From positions 930,001 through 994,000 of the forward strand of contig NZ_CP015196.1 in NCBI RefSeq assembly GCF_001623565.1: a stretch of DNA of 64,000 bases, read 5' to 3'. Positions 50,882 through 61,402 of the stretch are shown here, piece by piece; positions within the stretch are counted from its first letter, which is position 1, and each line of letters starts with the position of its first letter. Both the position numbers and the translations under genes were made by a program. The stretch is from Streptococcus marmotae. GTDB taxonomy: Bacteria; Bacillota; Bacilli; Lactobacillales; Streptococcaceae. The notes under the pieces were generated by a model. The model ran no database searches. It saw only the letters and a program-made list of their open reading frames with translations, and was not told the DNA's origin.

Positions 50882-52048
50882 ATGTTTCATCTACCAAAAG
50901 AAGAATTAGAAAGATTTGGGGCTAGTATTACTGTCGCTGAGATTTATCAGCAACCAGATTTGTGGAAGGAAGCCTATCAACTCTACCATGACAAATTAGA
51001 GATCATTACAGCCTTTTTAAAGGATATTAAGGCTAAACATGATTTTATTCAGGTTATTTTTACAGGTGCAGGGACCTCCGATTTTGTTGGACAAACGATT
51101 GCCAATTATTTGAATCAAGTCAATGATACCAAGCAGATTCGGTTTATTACTATTGGATCCGTTGAGATTGTGGCTCGTCCACATGATTATCTACAAGCAG
51201 ATATTCCAACGATTCTTGTGTCCTTTGCACGTAGTGGAAATTCTCCAGAGAGTTTAGCAGCTGTCGAAATTGCCAAACAATTAGTGGATACCTTATATCA
51301 AGTGACCATCACCTGTGCACCAGAAGGCAAATTGGCACAAGCGGCTGAAGGAGATGCTGCAAATCTTCTCTTACTCCAGCCGGCATTATCAAATGACAAA
51401 GGTTTTGCTATGACTGGTAGTTATAGTTGTATGTCTCTGACCGCCTTACTCGTCTTCTCACCAGAAACAGTAGAAGTGAAAGCAAGTTGGGTGGATACCA
51501 TTGTGGCTCTTGGTCAAGATGTATTAGACAGAGAAGACGATGTGCAAGACTTGGTTGAACTTGATTTTGAGCGTGTCATCTATCTAGGTTCTGGTGGTTT
51601 CTATGGTCTAGCTCATGAAGCGCAGTTAAAAATTTTGGAATTGACAGCTGGAAAGATTGCAACCATGTATGAATCTCCACTTGGATTCCGTCATGGGCCA
51701 AAATCGTTGATTAATGAGAAGACTGTTGTCATCCTCTTTGCATCAAATGATGCCTACACTAGGCAGTATGATGTGGACTTAGTCAATGAAGTATACGGTG
51801 ATCAAATCGCAACGCGTATTGTGGTACTTTCTGCTGACAAACTTGCAGGTACGGATGCTCCAAACTTTGTTCTTGCAGAAGGCGGTGTTGACTTGCCTGA
51901 TGTATTCTTGAGTTTCCCATATATTTTATTTGGTCAAACTTTTGCGACTATGACAGCCTTGAAATGTAAGAATCTCCCAGATACTCCATCACCAACAGGA
52001 ACAGTGAACCGTGTGGTACAGGGAGTGACAATCCATCCGTTATCATAA
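50882..52048 (+). CDS. agaS: AgaS-type SIS-domain sugar phosphate isomerase/deaminase
   Basis: It encodes 388 residues with AAGGAGG before the ATG. Two SIS domains: the first with VIFTGAGTSDFVGQ (about 59-72) and SFARSGNSPESLAAVEIA (about 117-134), the second with IYLGSGGFYGLAHEAQLKILELTAGK and ESPLGFRHGPKSLI. AgaS proteins convert amino sugar phosphates (galactosamine- or glucosamine-6-phosphate type) toward keto sugars. It is a single-gene unit with cre-like control, typical for sugar catabolism. Confidence 0.92.
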   Translation: MFHLPKEELERFGASITVAEIYQQPDLWKEAYQLYHDKLEIITAFLKDIKAKHDFIQVIFTGAGTSDFVGQTIANYLNQVNDTKQIRFITIGSVEIVARPHDYLQADIPTILVSFARSGNSPESLAAVEIAKQLVDTLYQVTITCAPEGKLAQAAEGDAANLLLLQPALSNDKGFAMTGSYSCMSLTALLVFSPETVEVKASWVDTIVALGQDVLDREDDVQDLVELDFERVIYLGSGGFYGLAHEAQLKILELTAGKIATMYESPLGFRHGPKSLINEKTVVILFASNDAYTRQYDVDLVNEVYGDQIATRIVVLSADKLAGTDAPNFVLAEGGVDLPDVFLSFPYILFGQTFATMTALKCKNLPDTPSPTGTVNRVVQGVTIHPLS

Positions 52049-52058
52049 AATAAAAGAC

Positions 52059-52113
52059 ACACTATTGTTATCTGGATTGCGTACAGCTTCTGTGGTCATC
52101 AATAGTGTTTTTC
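52059..52113 (+). terminator. Terminator after agaS
   Basis: ACACTATTG (52059-52067) pairs with CAATAGTGT (52100-52108) around a long loop, with Ts after it. Confidence 0.7.
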
Positions 52114-52192
52114 TATCGTAATCTTTATTATTTTTGCTCACTACATGTTATGACATAAGAAAGACAATTAGAGTTGCAGAATTCAATAGAAA

Positions 52193-52227
52193 AAGTAGGA
52201 AACAGAATGTGTTTACCTACTTTTTTT
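52193..52227 (+). terminator. Second terminator, IS target
   Basis: AAGTAGG-AAAC pairs with GTTT-A-CCTACTT (one bulge), ending in a run of seven Ts. The final CTTTTTTT is the duplicated target of the second IS. The 52114-52192 stretch between the two terminators has no ORF; what it transcribes, if anything, is unclear. Confidence 0.75.
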
Positions 52228-53641
52228 GGCTCTATAATATCTGTAGTGGGTACGCCCGCCACAGAGATTATGGAGCCTTTTTCAGTGTAGAAAAAAAGTT
52301 CCATATGACCTATAATGAAAAGCGACAAAACTATCATTTAGAAAGACTCATATGGAACAACTAAATCTTATCACAAATTTTCTCAAAATGAAAGACAAAA
52401 ATATCACTATCACTAATGAATGCGACATGGGAACACACTTAGAACTCCACGGTCACTTGGATTACACAGCCCCTAAATGCCCTTCCTGCAAGGGACAAAT
52501 GGCTAAGTACGACTTCCAGAAAGCCTCTAAAATCCCCTACTTAGAAACTGCTGGCTACCCGCTACTTATCCGCCTTCGAAAGCGTCGTTTCAAGTGCAAA
52601 GACTGTGGGAAAATAGCGGTCGCTGAAACTCCTATTGTTAAGAAGAACCATCAAATCTCTGTCGCTGTCAACCAGAAAATCGCACAATTACTCATCGAAA
52701 AGCAAGCAATGACACATATCGCACACAGACTCTCCATTTCTACATCTACAGTTATTCGAAAACTCAATGAGTTTAAATTTGAAACGGATTGGGATAAGCT
52801 TCCAGAAGTCATGTCCTGGGATGAGTATGCCTTCAAGAAAGGGAAAATGAGCTTTATCGCTCAAGATTTTGACACAAATAACATCATCGCTATCCTTGAT
52901 GGAAGAACGCAAGCAACCATCCGAAATCACTTTCTGAGATACCCTAGAAAGGTCAGAAACCGCGTTAAAATCATCACTATGGACATGTTTAGCCCTTACT
53001 ATCAACTAGCCAAACAACTTTTTCCTCATGCTAAAATCGTGCTGGATCGCTTCCACGTTGTGCAACATCTCAGCCGTGCTATGAACCGTGTCCGTACCCA
53101 AATCATGAATGCTTTTGACCGCAAATCGCATGAATACAAGACGCTCAAACGCTACTGGAAACTGGTACAACAAGATAGCCGTAAACTCAGTGACAAGCGG
53201 TTTTATCGCCCTACTTTTCGCATGCATTTGACCAATAAGGAAATCTTAGACAAGCTCCTATCCTACTCAGATGAGTTACGACAACATTATGAACTCTATC
53301 AACTTCTTTTATTCCATTTCCAAGAGAAAAACTCAGATCATTTCTTTGACCTAATTGAGCAAGAAATAGCCACTGTTAACCCTATTTTCCAGACGGTATT
53401 TAAGACGTTTCTAAAGGATAAGGACAAGGTTTTAAACGCCTTGGAATTGCCTTATTCCAACGCTAAATTGGAAGCTACCAATAATCTTATCAAAGTCATC
53501 AAGCGTAATGCCTTTGGATTTCGGAACTTTGAAAACTTCAAAAAGCGGATTTTGATTGCCATCAATATCAAAAAAGAGAAGACCAACTTGGTCCTCTCTA
53601 GATGTTAGCTGACATCTACCCACTACAGTTGACAAAGAGCC
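52228..53641 (+). mobile_element. ISL3-family insertion sequence, copy 2 (1414 bp)
   Basis: It has the same ends as copy 1 (GGCTCTATAATATC at the left, the complement of GGCTCTTTGTCAACTG at the right) and a perfect 8-bp duplication CTTTTTTT (52220-52227 and 53642-53649). It differs from copy 1 by one indel and a few substitutions between the end of the transposase and the adjacent terminus, and is inverted relative to it. It sits in the T-tract of a terminator, like copy 1. Confidence 0.95.
52352..53608 (+). CDS. ISL3-family transposase, copy 2
   Basis: It encodes 418 residues and is intact. Zinc-finger cysteines, helix-turn-helix and DDE residues are as in copy 1; the catalytic Glu region reads NAKLEATNN. 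The five differences from copy 1 (Ala/Thr, Ile/Val, Ser/Ala, Ile/Leu, Ser/Asn) are confined to about residues 358-400. Confidence 0.95.
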   Translation: MEQLNLITNFLKMKDKNITITNECDMGTHLELHGHLDYTAPKCPSCKGQMAKYDFQKASKIPYLETAGYPLLIRLRKRRFKCKDCGKIAVAETPIVKKNHQISVAVNQKIAQLLIEKQAMTHIAHRLSISTSTVIRKLNEFKFETDWDKLPEVMSWDEYAFKKGKMSFIAQDFDTNNIIAILDGRTQATIRNHFLRYPRKVRNRVKIITMDMFSPYYQLAKQLFPHAKIVLDRFHVVQHLSRAMNRVRTQIMNAFDRKSHEYKTLKRYWKLVQQDSRKLSDKRFYRPTFRMHLTNKEILDKLLSYSDELRQHYELYQLLLFHFQEKNSDHFFDLIEQEIATVNPIFQTVFKTFLKDKDKVLNALELPYSNAKLEATNNLIKVIKRNAFGFRNFENFKKRILIAINIKKEKTNLVLSRC

Positions 53642-53699
53642 CTTTTTTTATCTAGTTGTTTTGGAAAACAATCATCTTTTTTAGCTAGTAGATGCGGTT

Positions 53700-55970
53700 T
53701 TATTCATGCGGTAGAGTCAAAGTTGACTGTTCTAAGTCGACGGCTATTTGCCAGTCGCTGTTGTCACGAATGGTGCACTCAAAGTCTGTTGTGTATAGCA
53801 CCAGTCGTAGTGTGCTATCTTTGCTGAATTTGTAAATGGTTGGCTGCAATTCCCATTCAATGTCCATCCATTCGTCAGCAGGTACTGCTTCGATGGTCAA
53901 GAGATCCGTACGGTTTTGTAAGTTTAGGTAGCCCTTGCTGACCACACGGTAGAGGCTTTCTACAAATGGAAGTTCCATTAGATTTTCAGCAGCATAGAAG
54001 CGACCATTATCAAGGCTAGCACGGACTTTCATACTAGGGATAGGTGCGAATCGCTTGTTGGCTCCAAAGTCTAGCAATTGAGCAGAAAGAAGTCCTTTTG
54101 CTACGCTTGATTTGACGCGGAGATGAAGGCATGCTCGACCATTTAGCTGTAGCTCTTCTGTGATAGGGATGTCAATTGTAATTTGCTGGGCCTTATCGTC
54201 AAAGAGGTCTTGTAGGAAGCTCGGATAGGCCTTGCCGTATTTGGTAAATTGCTCCTCAGGATATTGGTTGGAAATGGTGTTCATTCCTTTTCCAAGAGGG
54301 AATAATTCTTCCTTTTGTCCCCCAAATTGCTCTAGTTCTACCCAACTTTGCTCTGCACTGTTATCTTGCCAAATGACCTTAGGAAGCTGATAGTGATTCT
54401 CTTGGTCGAGCAATCTTTTTGTGAGCAGAGCATTCATCGACTCTCTAAAATCAATAGACTGCCAATTGTTCATGTAGACATGTGCCCCATTGTGGAAAAA
54501 GAGGTGTTTGGCCACATGGTCTGGCAGAGCATGGAACATATTCCACACATGAATAGGTTTCACATTCCAATCTTGTGAGCCGTGGGTAAAGACGACCTCG
54601 CATTGGACCTTATCTGCATGGAGGAGATAATTTCGGTCATGCCAATATTGATTATAGTCGCCTGATGTGCGATCAAGTGCCTGTATTTCAGCTTCAAATG
54701 CAGTTTGGTATTGGGATTTGCTACGTAAGAAATCACCTGCTTGTAGGCTCCGAGAATAGGTGAGAGCTGTTAAACTATCCAAGTCTTCACCAGGATACCC
54801 TCCAGGACTTGTCACCAATCCGTTTTCACGATAATAGTCATACCAGGAAGAAATCCCAGCTTCAGCAATGATGACCTCGAGACCTTCTACACCTGTTGTC
54901 GCAAGGGCATTTGACAGGGTACCCAAATAAGATAAGCCAGTCGTTGCCACCTTTCCATTTGCCCAGTCAGCCTTCACAATTTGTGAGCGAGTGTGATCTG
55001 TATAGGCTCTTGCACGACCATTTAACCAATCAATGACAGCCTTAAAGCTATAAACTTGCTGGTAATCACCGGATGTCATCATACCTGTTGAACCGAGAGT
55101 TCCAACACCTGATACATGGATACTCGCAAAGCCACGAGCTAAGAAATAGTCATTGAGTGAGTAAGAGCTGATATGGCCGACCTTCTCAGTTGCAGTGCTA
55201 GTAGGAAGCGGGCGCTCATCAGCAGGGAGAGTTTCGATATCGGTTGGCGTAACTGTAATGGTGTGGGGCGCTTTGGTAGCTAATTGGCCTTCCATGTTGT
55301 GAAGAGCCTTGTCGCTGGCTTGGTCGTTGACTCCTTGATGATAGGGACTATTGGTGATGACAGCAGGAACTTTTCCTGAAAAAGCAGGGCGTAAAATAGA
55401 TACCTTGACAATATCTGTCTGTCCGGATTTGGTCGTATCAACGGGTGTTTCAACATACACGACTTCACGGATAATCTGATTTGTTGCAAAAGTTGCTAAG
55501 GATTTTCCGTTGAAAAAATGGTAGGTTTGATCCTCTGGGATTAGACCGTCGCTGATTAGTTGATCAATGAGGGTATTGCCAGACTTGGTGCGTGTTGCGA
55601 GTAATTGGTAGAGATTTTCAATCAGATTGCCGTAGGTAATCGGAAATTGCGTTCTTGACACAAAGTCCATGACGTCTAGATAGTCGACTCCAGGGACAAA
55701 GCCCAATAACTGGAAAGCCACCTGATAAAAAATCTGAGGATCTAATTCGCTCTCTGATTGAAAGAAGGTCAAGAGGTCCGTCTCCCAGTCAGCGATGTGA
55801 TTGGACAAGGTGATATCCGTATTGGTCGTCAAAAAGAAAACCTTACGGACAAAGTGTTCCAAATTTTCCTTGTTGCTCACTTCAGGTTGGAAGGCAAATC
55901 CTAGGCTTTCTAACTCTGCTAGCATGTCTTTTTGGGATGTTTGGATATAAGAAAATTGATTAAAACGCAT
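53700..55970 (-). CDS. pepX: Xaa-Pro dipeptidyl-peptidase PepX
   Basis: It encodes 756 residues, the usual length. It has the N-terminal helical dimerisation domain opening MRFNQFSYI, the alpha/beta hydrolase core with nucleophile Ser in [12 protein letters not shown] (about 348), the His in [12 protein letters not shown], and a C-terminal jelly-roll domain. It removes Xaa-Pro dipeptides from the N-terminus of peptides in the cytosol and supports growth on casein-like peptides. It is divergent from the aquaglyceroporin gene, the usual streptococcal pairing. Confidence 0.96.
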   Translation of the reverse strand: MRFNQFSYIQTSQKDMLAELESLGFAFQPEVSNKENLEHFVRKVFFLTTNTDITLSNHIADWETDLLTFFQSESELDPQIFYQVAFQLLGFVPGVDYLDVMDFVSRTQFPITYGNLIENLYQLLATRTKSGNTLIDQLISDGLIPEDQTYHFFNGKSLATFATNQIIREVVYVETPVDTTKSGQTDIVKVSILRPAFSGKVPAVITNSPYHQGVNDQASDKALHNMEGQLATKAPHTITVTPTDIETLPADERPLPTSTATEKVGHISSYSLNDYFLARGFASIHVSGVGTLGSTGMMTSGDYQQVYSFKAVIDWLNGRARAYTDHTRSQIVKADWANGKVATTGLSYLGTLSNALATTGVEGLEVIIAEAGISSWYDYYRENGLVTSPGGYPGEDLDSLTALTYSRSLQAGDFLRSKSQYQTAFEAEIQALDRTSGDYNQYWHDRNYLLHADKVQCEVVFTHGSQDWNVKPIHVWNMFHALPDHVAKHLFFHNGAHVYMNNWQSIDFRESMNALLTKRLLDQENHYQLPKVIWQDNSAEQSWVELEQFGGQKEELFPLGKGMNTISNQYPEEQFTKYGKAYPSFLQDLFDDKAQQITIDIPITEELQLNGRACLHLRVKSSVAKGLLSAQLLDFGANKRFAPIPSMKVRASLDNGRFYAAENLMELPFVESLYRVVSKGYLNLQNRTDLLTIEAVPADEWMDIEWELQPTIYKFSKDSTLRLVLYTTDFECTIRDNSDWQIAVDLEQSTLTLPHE

Positions 55971-56062
55971 ACATTCTCCTAAATGTTAAAATAGTCTTTA
56001 CATTACCTATTATAGCTGATACAATAGTGTTTGTCTAAAACTTAATGGAGGAAACGAAAAAA

Positions 56063-56914
56063 ATGGACGTAGCGGTACATGTAAAGTACATTACAGAATT
56101 TCTTGCGACAGCGCTCATGATTATTATAGGGAACGGGACTGTAGCAAATGTTGATTTAAAGGGCACAAAAGGAAACAACTCAGGTTGGATCTTGATTGCT
56201 ATTGGTTATGGGTTAGCGGTCATGATGCCGGCCTTGATGTTTGGGAACGTTTCTGGTAACCACATCAACCCAGCCTTTACAATTGGTTTAGCCGTATCAG
56301 GTTATTTTGATTGGGCCTTGGTTCCAGGTTATATTGCAGCACAGTTTCTTGGTGCGATGGCAGGTCAAGCAGTGGTTGTTGGCGTTTACCGCCCTTACTT
56401 CTTGAAGACTGAAAATTCAAATCATGTCTTGGGATCATTCTCAACGATTTCAGCATTAGATGACGGCACGACAGCTAGCCGTAAAGCATCATGGGTCAAC
56501 GGATTCTTGAATGAGTTCTTCGGGTCATTTGTCTTGTTTTTTGGTGCGATGTCGATTACAAAGCACTACTTTGGTGCAGAACTTCTTGGCTTCTTAGCAG
56601 AACAAGGTGCAGATTTATCAGATGCAGCAGCAAAAATGCAAATCACACATTACTTGAACCCAGGATTGAACGTAGCTCATATGGGACTAGGTTTCTTGGT
56701 AATGGCGCTTGTAGCAGCAGTCGGTGGCCCAACTGGACCAGCGCTTAACCCAGCTCGTGACTTGGGTCCACGTATCTTGCACCAATTATTGCCACAAGCT
56801 GTTCTTGGTCAAGCAAAAGCAGATTCAAAATGGTGGTATGCCTGGGTACCCGTTGTTGCACCAATCGCAGCAGGTATCAGCGCTATTGCACTTTATAAAC
56901 TAATCTACGGATAA
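56063..56914 (+). CDS. MIP-family aquaglyceroporin (GlpF-like)
   Basis: It encodes 283 residues. GGAGG at 56048-56052 favours ATG 56063; the ATG at 56045 overlaps that site. Six membrane helices and both NPA motifs (GNHINPAFTIGL and GPALNPARDLGPR) are present. The Arg after the second NPA lies in the selectivity filter. It passes glycerol and water and resembles the large lactic-acid-bacterial Gla type. Divergent from pepX. Confidence 0.93.
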   Translation: MDVAVHVKYITEFLATALMIIIGNGTVANVDLKGTKGNNSGWILIAIGYGLAVMMPALMFGNVSGNHINPAFTIGLAVSGYFDWALVPGYIAAQFLGAMAGQAVVVGVYRPYFLKTENSNHVLGSFSTISALDDGTTASRKASWVNGFLNEFFGSFVLFFGAMSITKHYFGAELLGFLAEQGADLSDAAAKMQITHYLNPGLNVAHMGLGFLVMALVAAVGGPTGPALNPARDLGPRILHQLLPQAVLGQAKADSKWWYAWVPVVAPIAAGISAIALYKLIYG

Positions 56915-56921
56915 AACAAAT

Positions 56922-56944
56922 GAGGTCTTTAGGACCTCTTTTTG
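56922..56944 (+). terminator. Terminator after the aquaglyceroporin gene
   Basis: GAGGTC pairs with GACCTC around TTTAG, with a T-run. Confidence 0.85.
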
Positions 56945-57047
56945 TATGCAAAACAATGGAAAATTTGCCTAGATTTACAGTCAATTATTTGTAAAATTTA
57001 TCGTTTTCCTTTACAATAGAGAAGTATCGAAGTAAGGGAAATGGGGA

Positions 57048-57779
57048 ATGATGAAAGAGAAAAATATGATTCCTGCGATTCGAATTAACAATCGTAGGAT
57101 AAATCAAGCATTTTTAGAAGGCCATCTAGGTTTTAAGACCCATCTGGAAGATGGCGCCTTTGTTGAACTAGGTGCGACTGCAAGTGCAGTAACCAAGTTG
57201 GTCTTGATTGAGTCGCCAAGTATGCGGACAAGGGCTGTTGTGGGCTTGAAAAAGCTCCATAAAGTCGTAATTCAGGTAGTAAATCCGTTAGAAATTGAAG
57301 CCTTGCTAGCACGTGGTAGTCGCTTTACCAAACTCTATAAAGGGGCTAATGGCTATGCCTTTGAAAGTATATCGCCAGAAAATGACACTTTTTTGCTTCA
57401 TGCAGAAGAAGATGTAACAAAACTTGTGGAGATCTTGCCACCAGTAGCCTTTCGCTCCATGGAGGATTTTGAGAAGTTAACAGATTTCTCTGTTGAAAAA
57501 ATTATTCTCAATACTCCTCAGCCTGAGGTCAGTCGTGCTTTCTATCAAAATATCTTACCAGGACAGGAAGTAGTAGCCTTTCGTGAAGCTGTTGGACAGG
57601 ACTTATTGGCGGAAGCAGGAAAAACATGGGATATCGATAGTTTGCGGATTCCAGTTGCTGCTGATATGGATTGGTCAAGGTTGGAGGAGAAACTGCAAGT
57701 TCCTTTCTTTAAAGACAAGAAAGAGCGCTTTTTACAGACCAGCGATGGAAGCAATATTGAACTGTGGTTTGAAAAATGA
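57048..57779 (+). CDS. cppA: CppA-family protein
   Basis: It encodes 243 residues (237 if the ATG at 57066 is used). It matches CppA, first described as a pneumococcal C3-degrading proteinase: the N-terminal part (IPAIRINNRRINQAFLEGHLGFKTHLEDGAF) has a glyoxalase/VOC-like fold, and a C-terminal repeat of it (EKIILNTPQPEVSRAFYQNILP) follows. No protease motif is visible, so the proteolytic role is by report only. It overlaps the next gene by 4 nt. Confidence 0.85.
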   Translation: MMKEKNMIPAIRINNRRINQAFLEGHLGFKTHLEDGAFVELGATASAVTKLVLIESPSMRTRAVVGLKKLHKVVIQVVNPLEIEALLARGSRFTKLYKGANGYAFESISPENDTFLLHAEEDVTKLVEILPPVAFRSMEDFEKLTDFSVEKIILNTPQPEVSRAFYQNILPGQEVVAFREAVGQDLLAEAGKTWDIDSLRIPVAADMDWSRLEEKLQVPFFKDKKERFLQTSDGSNIELWFEK

Positions 57780-58708
57780 AGGCTATCTTAGAAAAAATTG
57801 AGCAGCAGATGGCTGAGCGTTTATATCGTGGTGCTAGTTTAGCCCTCTATCACCACGATAGCTGGCACGATTACTATATCGGCCATAGCGAAGAAAATGT
57901 CGTGACTCAAGCAGGATTGATCTATGATTTGGCATCTGTTTCCAAGGTTGTCGGAGTAGGCACAGTCCTGATTTTTTTGCTAGAAGAAGGAATTATTGCG
58001 CTGGATAAGCCATTAAAAACCTACTATCCACCATTTCATGATGCCAGTATTACCCTTCGCCAACTGGTCACTCATACGACAGGGATTGATCCCTATATTG
58101 CCAATCGAGATAGTTTAAGTTTTGAAGAGCTGAAAGCGGCAATTGACCAGATTCAGGTGACGGCTGATAAGGATTTTCACTATACTGACATCAACCTAAT
58201 TTTGCTTGGCTTTATGTTGGAAGAATTACTGGGGCAGCCCCTTGATAGAATCTTACAGGAGCGTGTTTTTACACCATGGAGCATGGCAGAAACACAATTT
58301 GGACCAGTTCAGTCGGCTGTGCCAACGGTCAAGGGAGAGCAGGCAGGTTTGGTACATGATCCCAAAGCTAGGTTGCTAGGGCTTCATTGTGGCTCAGCAG
58401 GTCTCTTTTCGACATTGGCAGACTTGAAAAGCTTTCTCAACCATTATTTGAAAGGGAAATTTGCGAGGAATTTGGCTCAGAATATCAGTTTCTCAAAACC
58501 CCGTTCAATCGTTTGGAATCTTGAAAATGGCGGTTGGCTAGACCATACAGGTTATACAGGTCCTTTTATCATGGTCAATCCTGAAAAGCAATTGGCAGCC
58601 ATTTTTCTCACCAATCGCACCTATGATGAAGATAATCGTCCCTTGTGGATTGAGAAGCGAAAAGAGCTGTATCAAGTGATTGTCGAGACCTTGGAGCAAA
58701 GTCTCTAG
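57776..58708 (+). CDS. Beta-lactamase-family serine hydrolase
   Basis: It encodes 310 residues of the class C beta-lactamase/PBP4* fold. Catalytic Ser54 and Lys57 are in L-A-S-V-S-K; the second motif reads HYTDINLILLG; and DHTGYTG near 255 serves as the third (H-T-G). There is no signal peptide, so it is probably cytosolic and acts on esters or small peptides, not antibiotics. Coupled to cppA. Confidence 0.88.
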   Translation: MKAILEKIEQQMAERLYRGASLALYHHDSWHDYYIGHSEENVVTQAGLIYDLASVSKVVGVGTVLIFLLEEGIIALDKPLKTYYPPFHDASITLRQLVTHTTGIDPYIANRDSLSFEELKAAIDQIQVTADKDFHYTDINLILLGFMLEELLGQPLDRILQERVFTPWSMAETQFGPVQSAVPTVKGEQAGLVHDPKARLLGLHCGSAGLFSTLADLKSFLNHYLKGKFARNLAQNISFSKPRSIVWNLENGGWLDHTGYTGPFIMVNPEKQLAAIFLTNRTYDEDNRPLWIEKRKELYQVIVETLEQSL

Positions 58709-58742
58709 CATAGGATTGACCCCGGTAGCATGAAATAGAAAG

Positions 58743-58781
58743 AAGAGCAAGAGGGAATTTACAAGCACTCTTGCTCTTTTA
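58743..58781 (+). terminator. Terminator of the cppA-hydrolase operon
   Basis: AAGAGCAAGA (58743-58752) pairs with TCTTGCTCTT (58769-58778), then T-rich sequence. Confidence 0.82.
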
Positions 58782-58809
58782 TATAGATATCACTTACAAT
58801 GTGAAACAC

Positions 58810-58846
58810 AAAAAGCAGTCCTGAGCAATCAGGGCTGCTTTTTTAT
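58810..58846 (-). terminator. Terminator of pflB
   Basis: AAAAAGCAGTCCTGA pairs with TCAGGGCTGCTTTTTT around GCAA, with a T-run on the minus strand directly after the pflB stop. Confidence 0.88.
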
Positions 58847-58847
58847 A

Positions 58848-61190
58848 TTAGTTACCTGAAATTTCGCGAGCAGCATCGTCCATTGAAAGAACTTCGTGGA
58901 AGACACGTTGTGTCAATTCAGTTTTTTGTTCCTTAGTGAGGTACTTGGTGTTTACACAGTAACCAGAGATACGTACGATAACGTCTTCACCGTTCATAAT
59001 CTTGTCATAAACATCTTGAAGGTCCATAACGTTCAAGTTAACGTGTTGTCCACCATTTTCAAAGTAACCATCAAGGATTGTTACCAAGTTGTTGACTTGC
59101 TCATCGAATGTCTTACCGAGTGCTTTTGGTGATACTTGAGTTGTCAATGAAATTCCGTCATTTGCATGTTTGAAGTTCAATTTAGACAATGAGTTCAAGT
59201 TTTGTAACCAACCACCGCGAGATTTAGATGTTGGGTTTGCACCTGGTGGGAAGAATTCCACTTTAGAAGTGTTAACAGAACCATCTTCATTGAGGAATAC
59301 TCCACGGTGAACAGGTGAGTTAGCGGTTTGTTTAGAGTAAGCAACGTTAGAAGTGATAGTCAAGATAGAAACAGTTGCTTCTGCGTTCTTGTACAATTTA
59401 TGTTTGTTCAAGCGTGAGAAGAATGCTTCCATGAGCCATTTTGCAATGTCATCTACACGGTCATCATCTTCACCGTAACGTGGGAAGTCACCAGTTACTT
59501 CGTAGTCGTAGATGAAGCCATCTTCGTCACGGATTGGTTTTACTTGTGCGTATTTAATCGCAGAAAGTGAGTCAACTGTATTGGCAAATCCACAGATACC
59601 GAATCCCATGTTTGCACGAAGGAAGGTTGGCAAGAATGCCATTTGTACTGCTTCGTAGTTGTACTTGTCTGTCATGTAGTGGATGATGTTCATCGCATCT
59701 ACATAGGTATCAGTCAACCAGTCAAGTGCTTTTTCAAAGTTTTTGATAACTTCGTCGTATTCGAAGACTTCAGAATTGTTTGGCTCTACACAGTCAAATA
59801 CTTTGTAGTCTTTGTGTACATCGTCATAACCGTTGTTCCAGCTTGAAAGAAGGGCTTTAAGAACGTTTACGCGAGCTCCGAAGTATTGGATATTGTGGCG
59901 TTTGTCTTCGCTTTCTGGATCAAGTGGTGATACACAGCATGAGATACAGCTCATTTCGCCGTATCCGTCTTTGGCCATTGTTGTTACACCTTCGTATTGG
60001 ATAGAAGAGTGTTTGTGGCTCATTGACATACAGTAGCGACGGAATGAATATGGAAGTTGGTCAGACCAAAGAACAGTCAAGTTTGGTTCTGGAGAGTTAC
60101 CGATGTTGTCAAGCGTGTTCAAGAAACGGTAGTCCATTTTTGTAACACGGTGACGGCCGTCGTTACCCATACCTGCCATAGAAGTTGTAAGGAAAGTTGG
60201 GTCTCCTGAGTAGATTTCGTCAAATGCTTTTGTACGTGCAAATTTAACAGTACGGAGTTTCAATACGAAATCATCTACGAATTCTTGGATTTCTGATTCA
60301 GTAAAGGTACCGCGAGCCAAGTCACGTTCTGCATAGATGTCAAGTACGATTGGCACACGTCCAAGTGAGGTTGCAGCACCGTTAATCACACGACATACTG
60401 CCATGAAGGCGATGTTTACCCATTGGATAGCTTCTTTTGTATTCAAAGCAGGACGGCGTACATCTACACCATAGTGGTCACCCAAGCGAACAACTTGTTG
60501 CAATGCTTGGTATTGCATGTTGATTTCTTCACGAAGACGGATTGATTCTTCGTCGATTTCATTGATAGAGTTCCAGTCTGCAACTTTTTCTTCCATCAAG
60601 TAGTCAGCTCCATAAAGGGCAAGACGAGCGTACATACCGATGATACGTCCACGTGAGTAAGCATCTGGAAGACCAGAAACGTGGTGAGAGTGGCGCGCAC
60701 GGCGAATGTCAGCAGTGTAAGCACGGAAGATACCATCGTTTACAGTTGTGGCATGTTTTGTGTAAATTTCATGAAGAAGTGGGTCAGGAGTATAGCCGTT
60801 TTCAATCAATGTTGTTTCAGCCATACGGATACCACCACGAGGCATGAAGTTCAATTTGAACAACTCATCGTTTTGGATACCGAAGATTACTTCATTATCT
60901 TTATCGATGAAACCAGCTGGGATATCGGCGATAGAAGTCGCACGGTCAATATCCATTGGGAAACGAGTGTCTTCGTATCCTGCTTTTGTTTCTTCGATGA
61001 TTTTCTTGATGTGGAGAGAGCGTTCCGTTGGACCTGCAAGGAAACTTTCGTCTCCATCGTATGGAGTGTAGTTAGCTTGAACGAAGCGAGTTACACTAGC
61101 TTTATCTTGCCAGTCAGTACCTTTGAAACCTTCCCAAGCTTGGGCAAAAATGTCTTCAGTTACATTTTTTGTTTTAACTTTTGTTGACAT
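58848..61190 (-). CDS. pflB: Formate C-acetyltransferase (pyruvate formate-lyase)
   Basis: It encodes 780 residues. The ATG at 61190 has AAGGAGAACCC upstream; an in-frame start at 61220 is before the site. Active-site cysteines are in [12 protein letters not shown] (Cys-Cys pair) and the glycyl-radical loop is [12 protein letters not shown] near the C-terminus. It cleaves pyruvate with CoA to acetyl-CoA and formate without oxygen, and needs PflA, not in the window. Divergent from dinB, an arrangement common in streptococci. Confidence 0.97.
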   Translation of the reverse strand: MSTKVKTKNVTEDIFAQAWEGFKGTDWQDKASVTRFVQANYTPYDGDESFLAGPTERSLHIKKIIEETKAGYEDTRFPMDIDRATSIADIPAGFIDKDNEVIFGIQNDELFKLNFMPRGGIRMAETTLIENGYTPDPLLHEIYTKHATTVNDGIFRAYTADIRRARHSHHVSGLPDAYSRGRIIGMYARLALYGADYLMEEKVADWNSINEIDEESIRLREEINMQYQALQQVVRLGDHYGVDVRRPALNTKEAIQWVNIAFMAVCRVINGAATSLGRVPIVLDIYAERDLARGTFTESEIQEFVDDFVLKLRTVKFARTKAFDEIYSGDPTFLTTSMAGMGNDGRHRVTKMDYRFLNTLDNIGNSPEPNLTVLWSDQLPYSFRRYCMSMSHKHSSIQYEGVTTMAKDGYGEMSCISCCVSPLDPESEDKRHNIQYFGARVNVLKALLSSWNNGYDDVHKDYKVFDCVEPNNSEVFEYDEVIKNFEKALDWLTDTYVDAMNIIHYMTDKYNYEAVQMAFLPTFLRANMGFGICGFANTVDSLSAIKYAQVKPIRDEDGFIYDYEVTGDFPRYGEDDDRVDDIAKWLMEAFFSRLNKHKLYKNAEATVSILTITSNVAYSKQTANSPVHRGVFLNEDGSVNTSKVEFFPPGANPTSKSRGGWLQNLNSLSKLNFKHANDGISLTTQVSPKALGKTFDEQVNNLVTILDGYFENGGQHVNLNVMDLQDVYDKIMNGEDVIVRISGYCVNTKYLTKEQKTELTQRVFHEVLSMDDAAREISGN

Positions 61191-61237
61191 GAGGGTTCTC
61201 CTTTTAAATTTAGGCGCCATGCGTCTTTATGCCTATT

Positions 61238-61266
61238 ATTATACCACTTGAGACCACTTTCTACAA
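61238..61266 (-). promoter_or_regulatory. Promoter of pflB
   Basis: Minus strand TTGTAG (61266-61261), 17-nt spacer, TATAAT (61243-61238), about 48 nt before the start codon. Confidence 0.65.
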
Positions 61267-61402
61267 GGCTAAAATACTTGAAAATAAATGAAAAGAATTG
61301 CAATAGTCTTACATTTTTTCACACCTATTTTCATTTAGTGTATAGCGAATTTTAGCGGAAATAAAAAAGATGCGGTATACTAGAGAAAAGGTGGTAGACG
61401 GT

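Noticed and set aside
60681..61187. 168-codon + strand ORF within pflB
   Set aside because: Antisense shadow of the pflB 5' region with Cys/Phe-rich composition.
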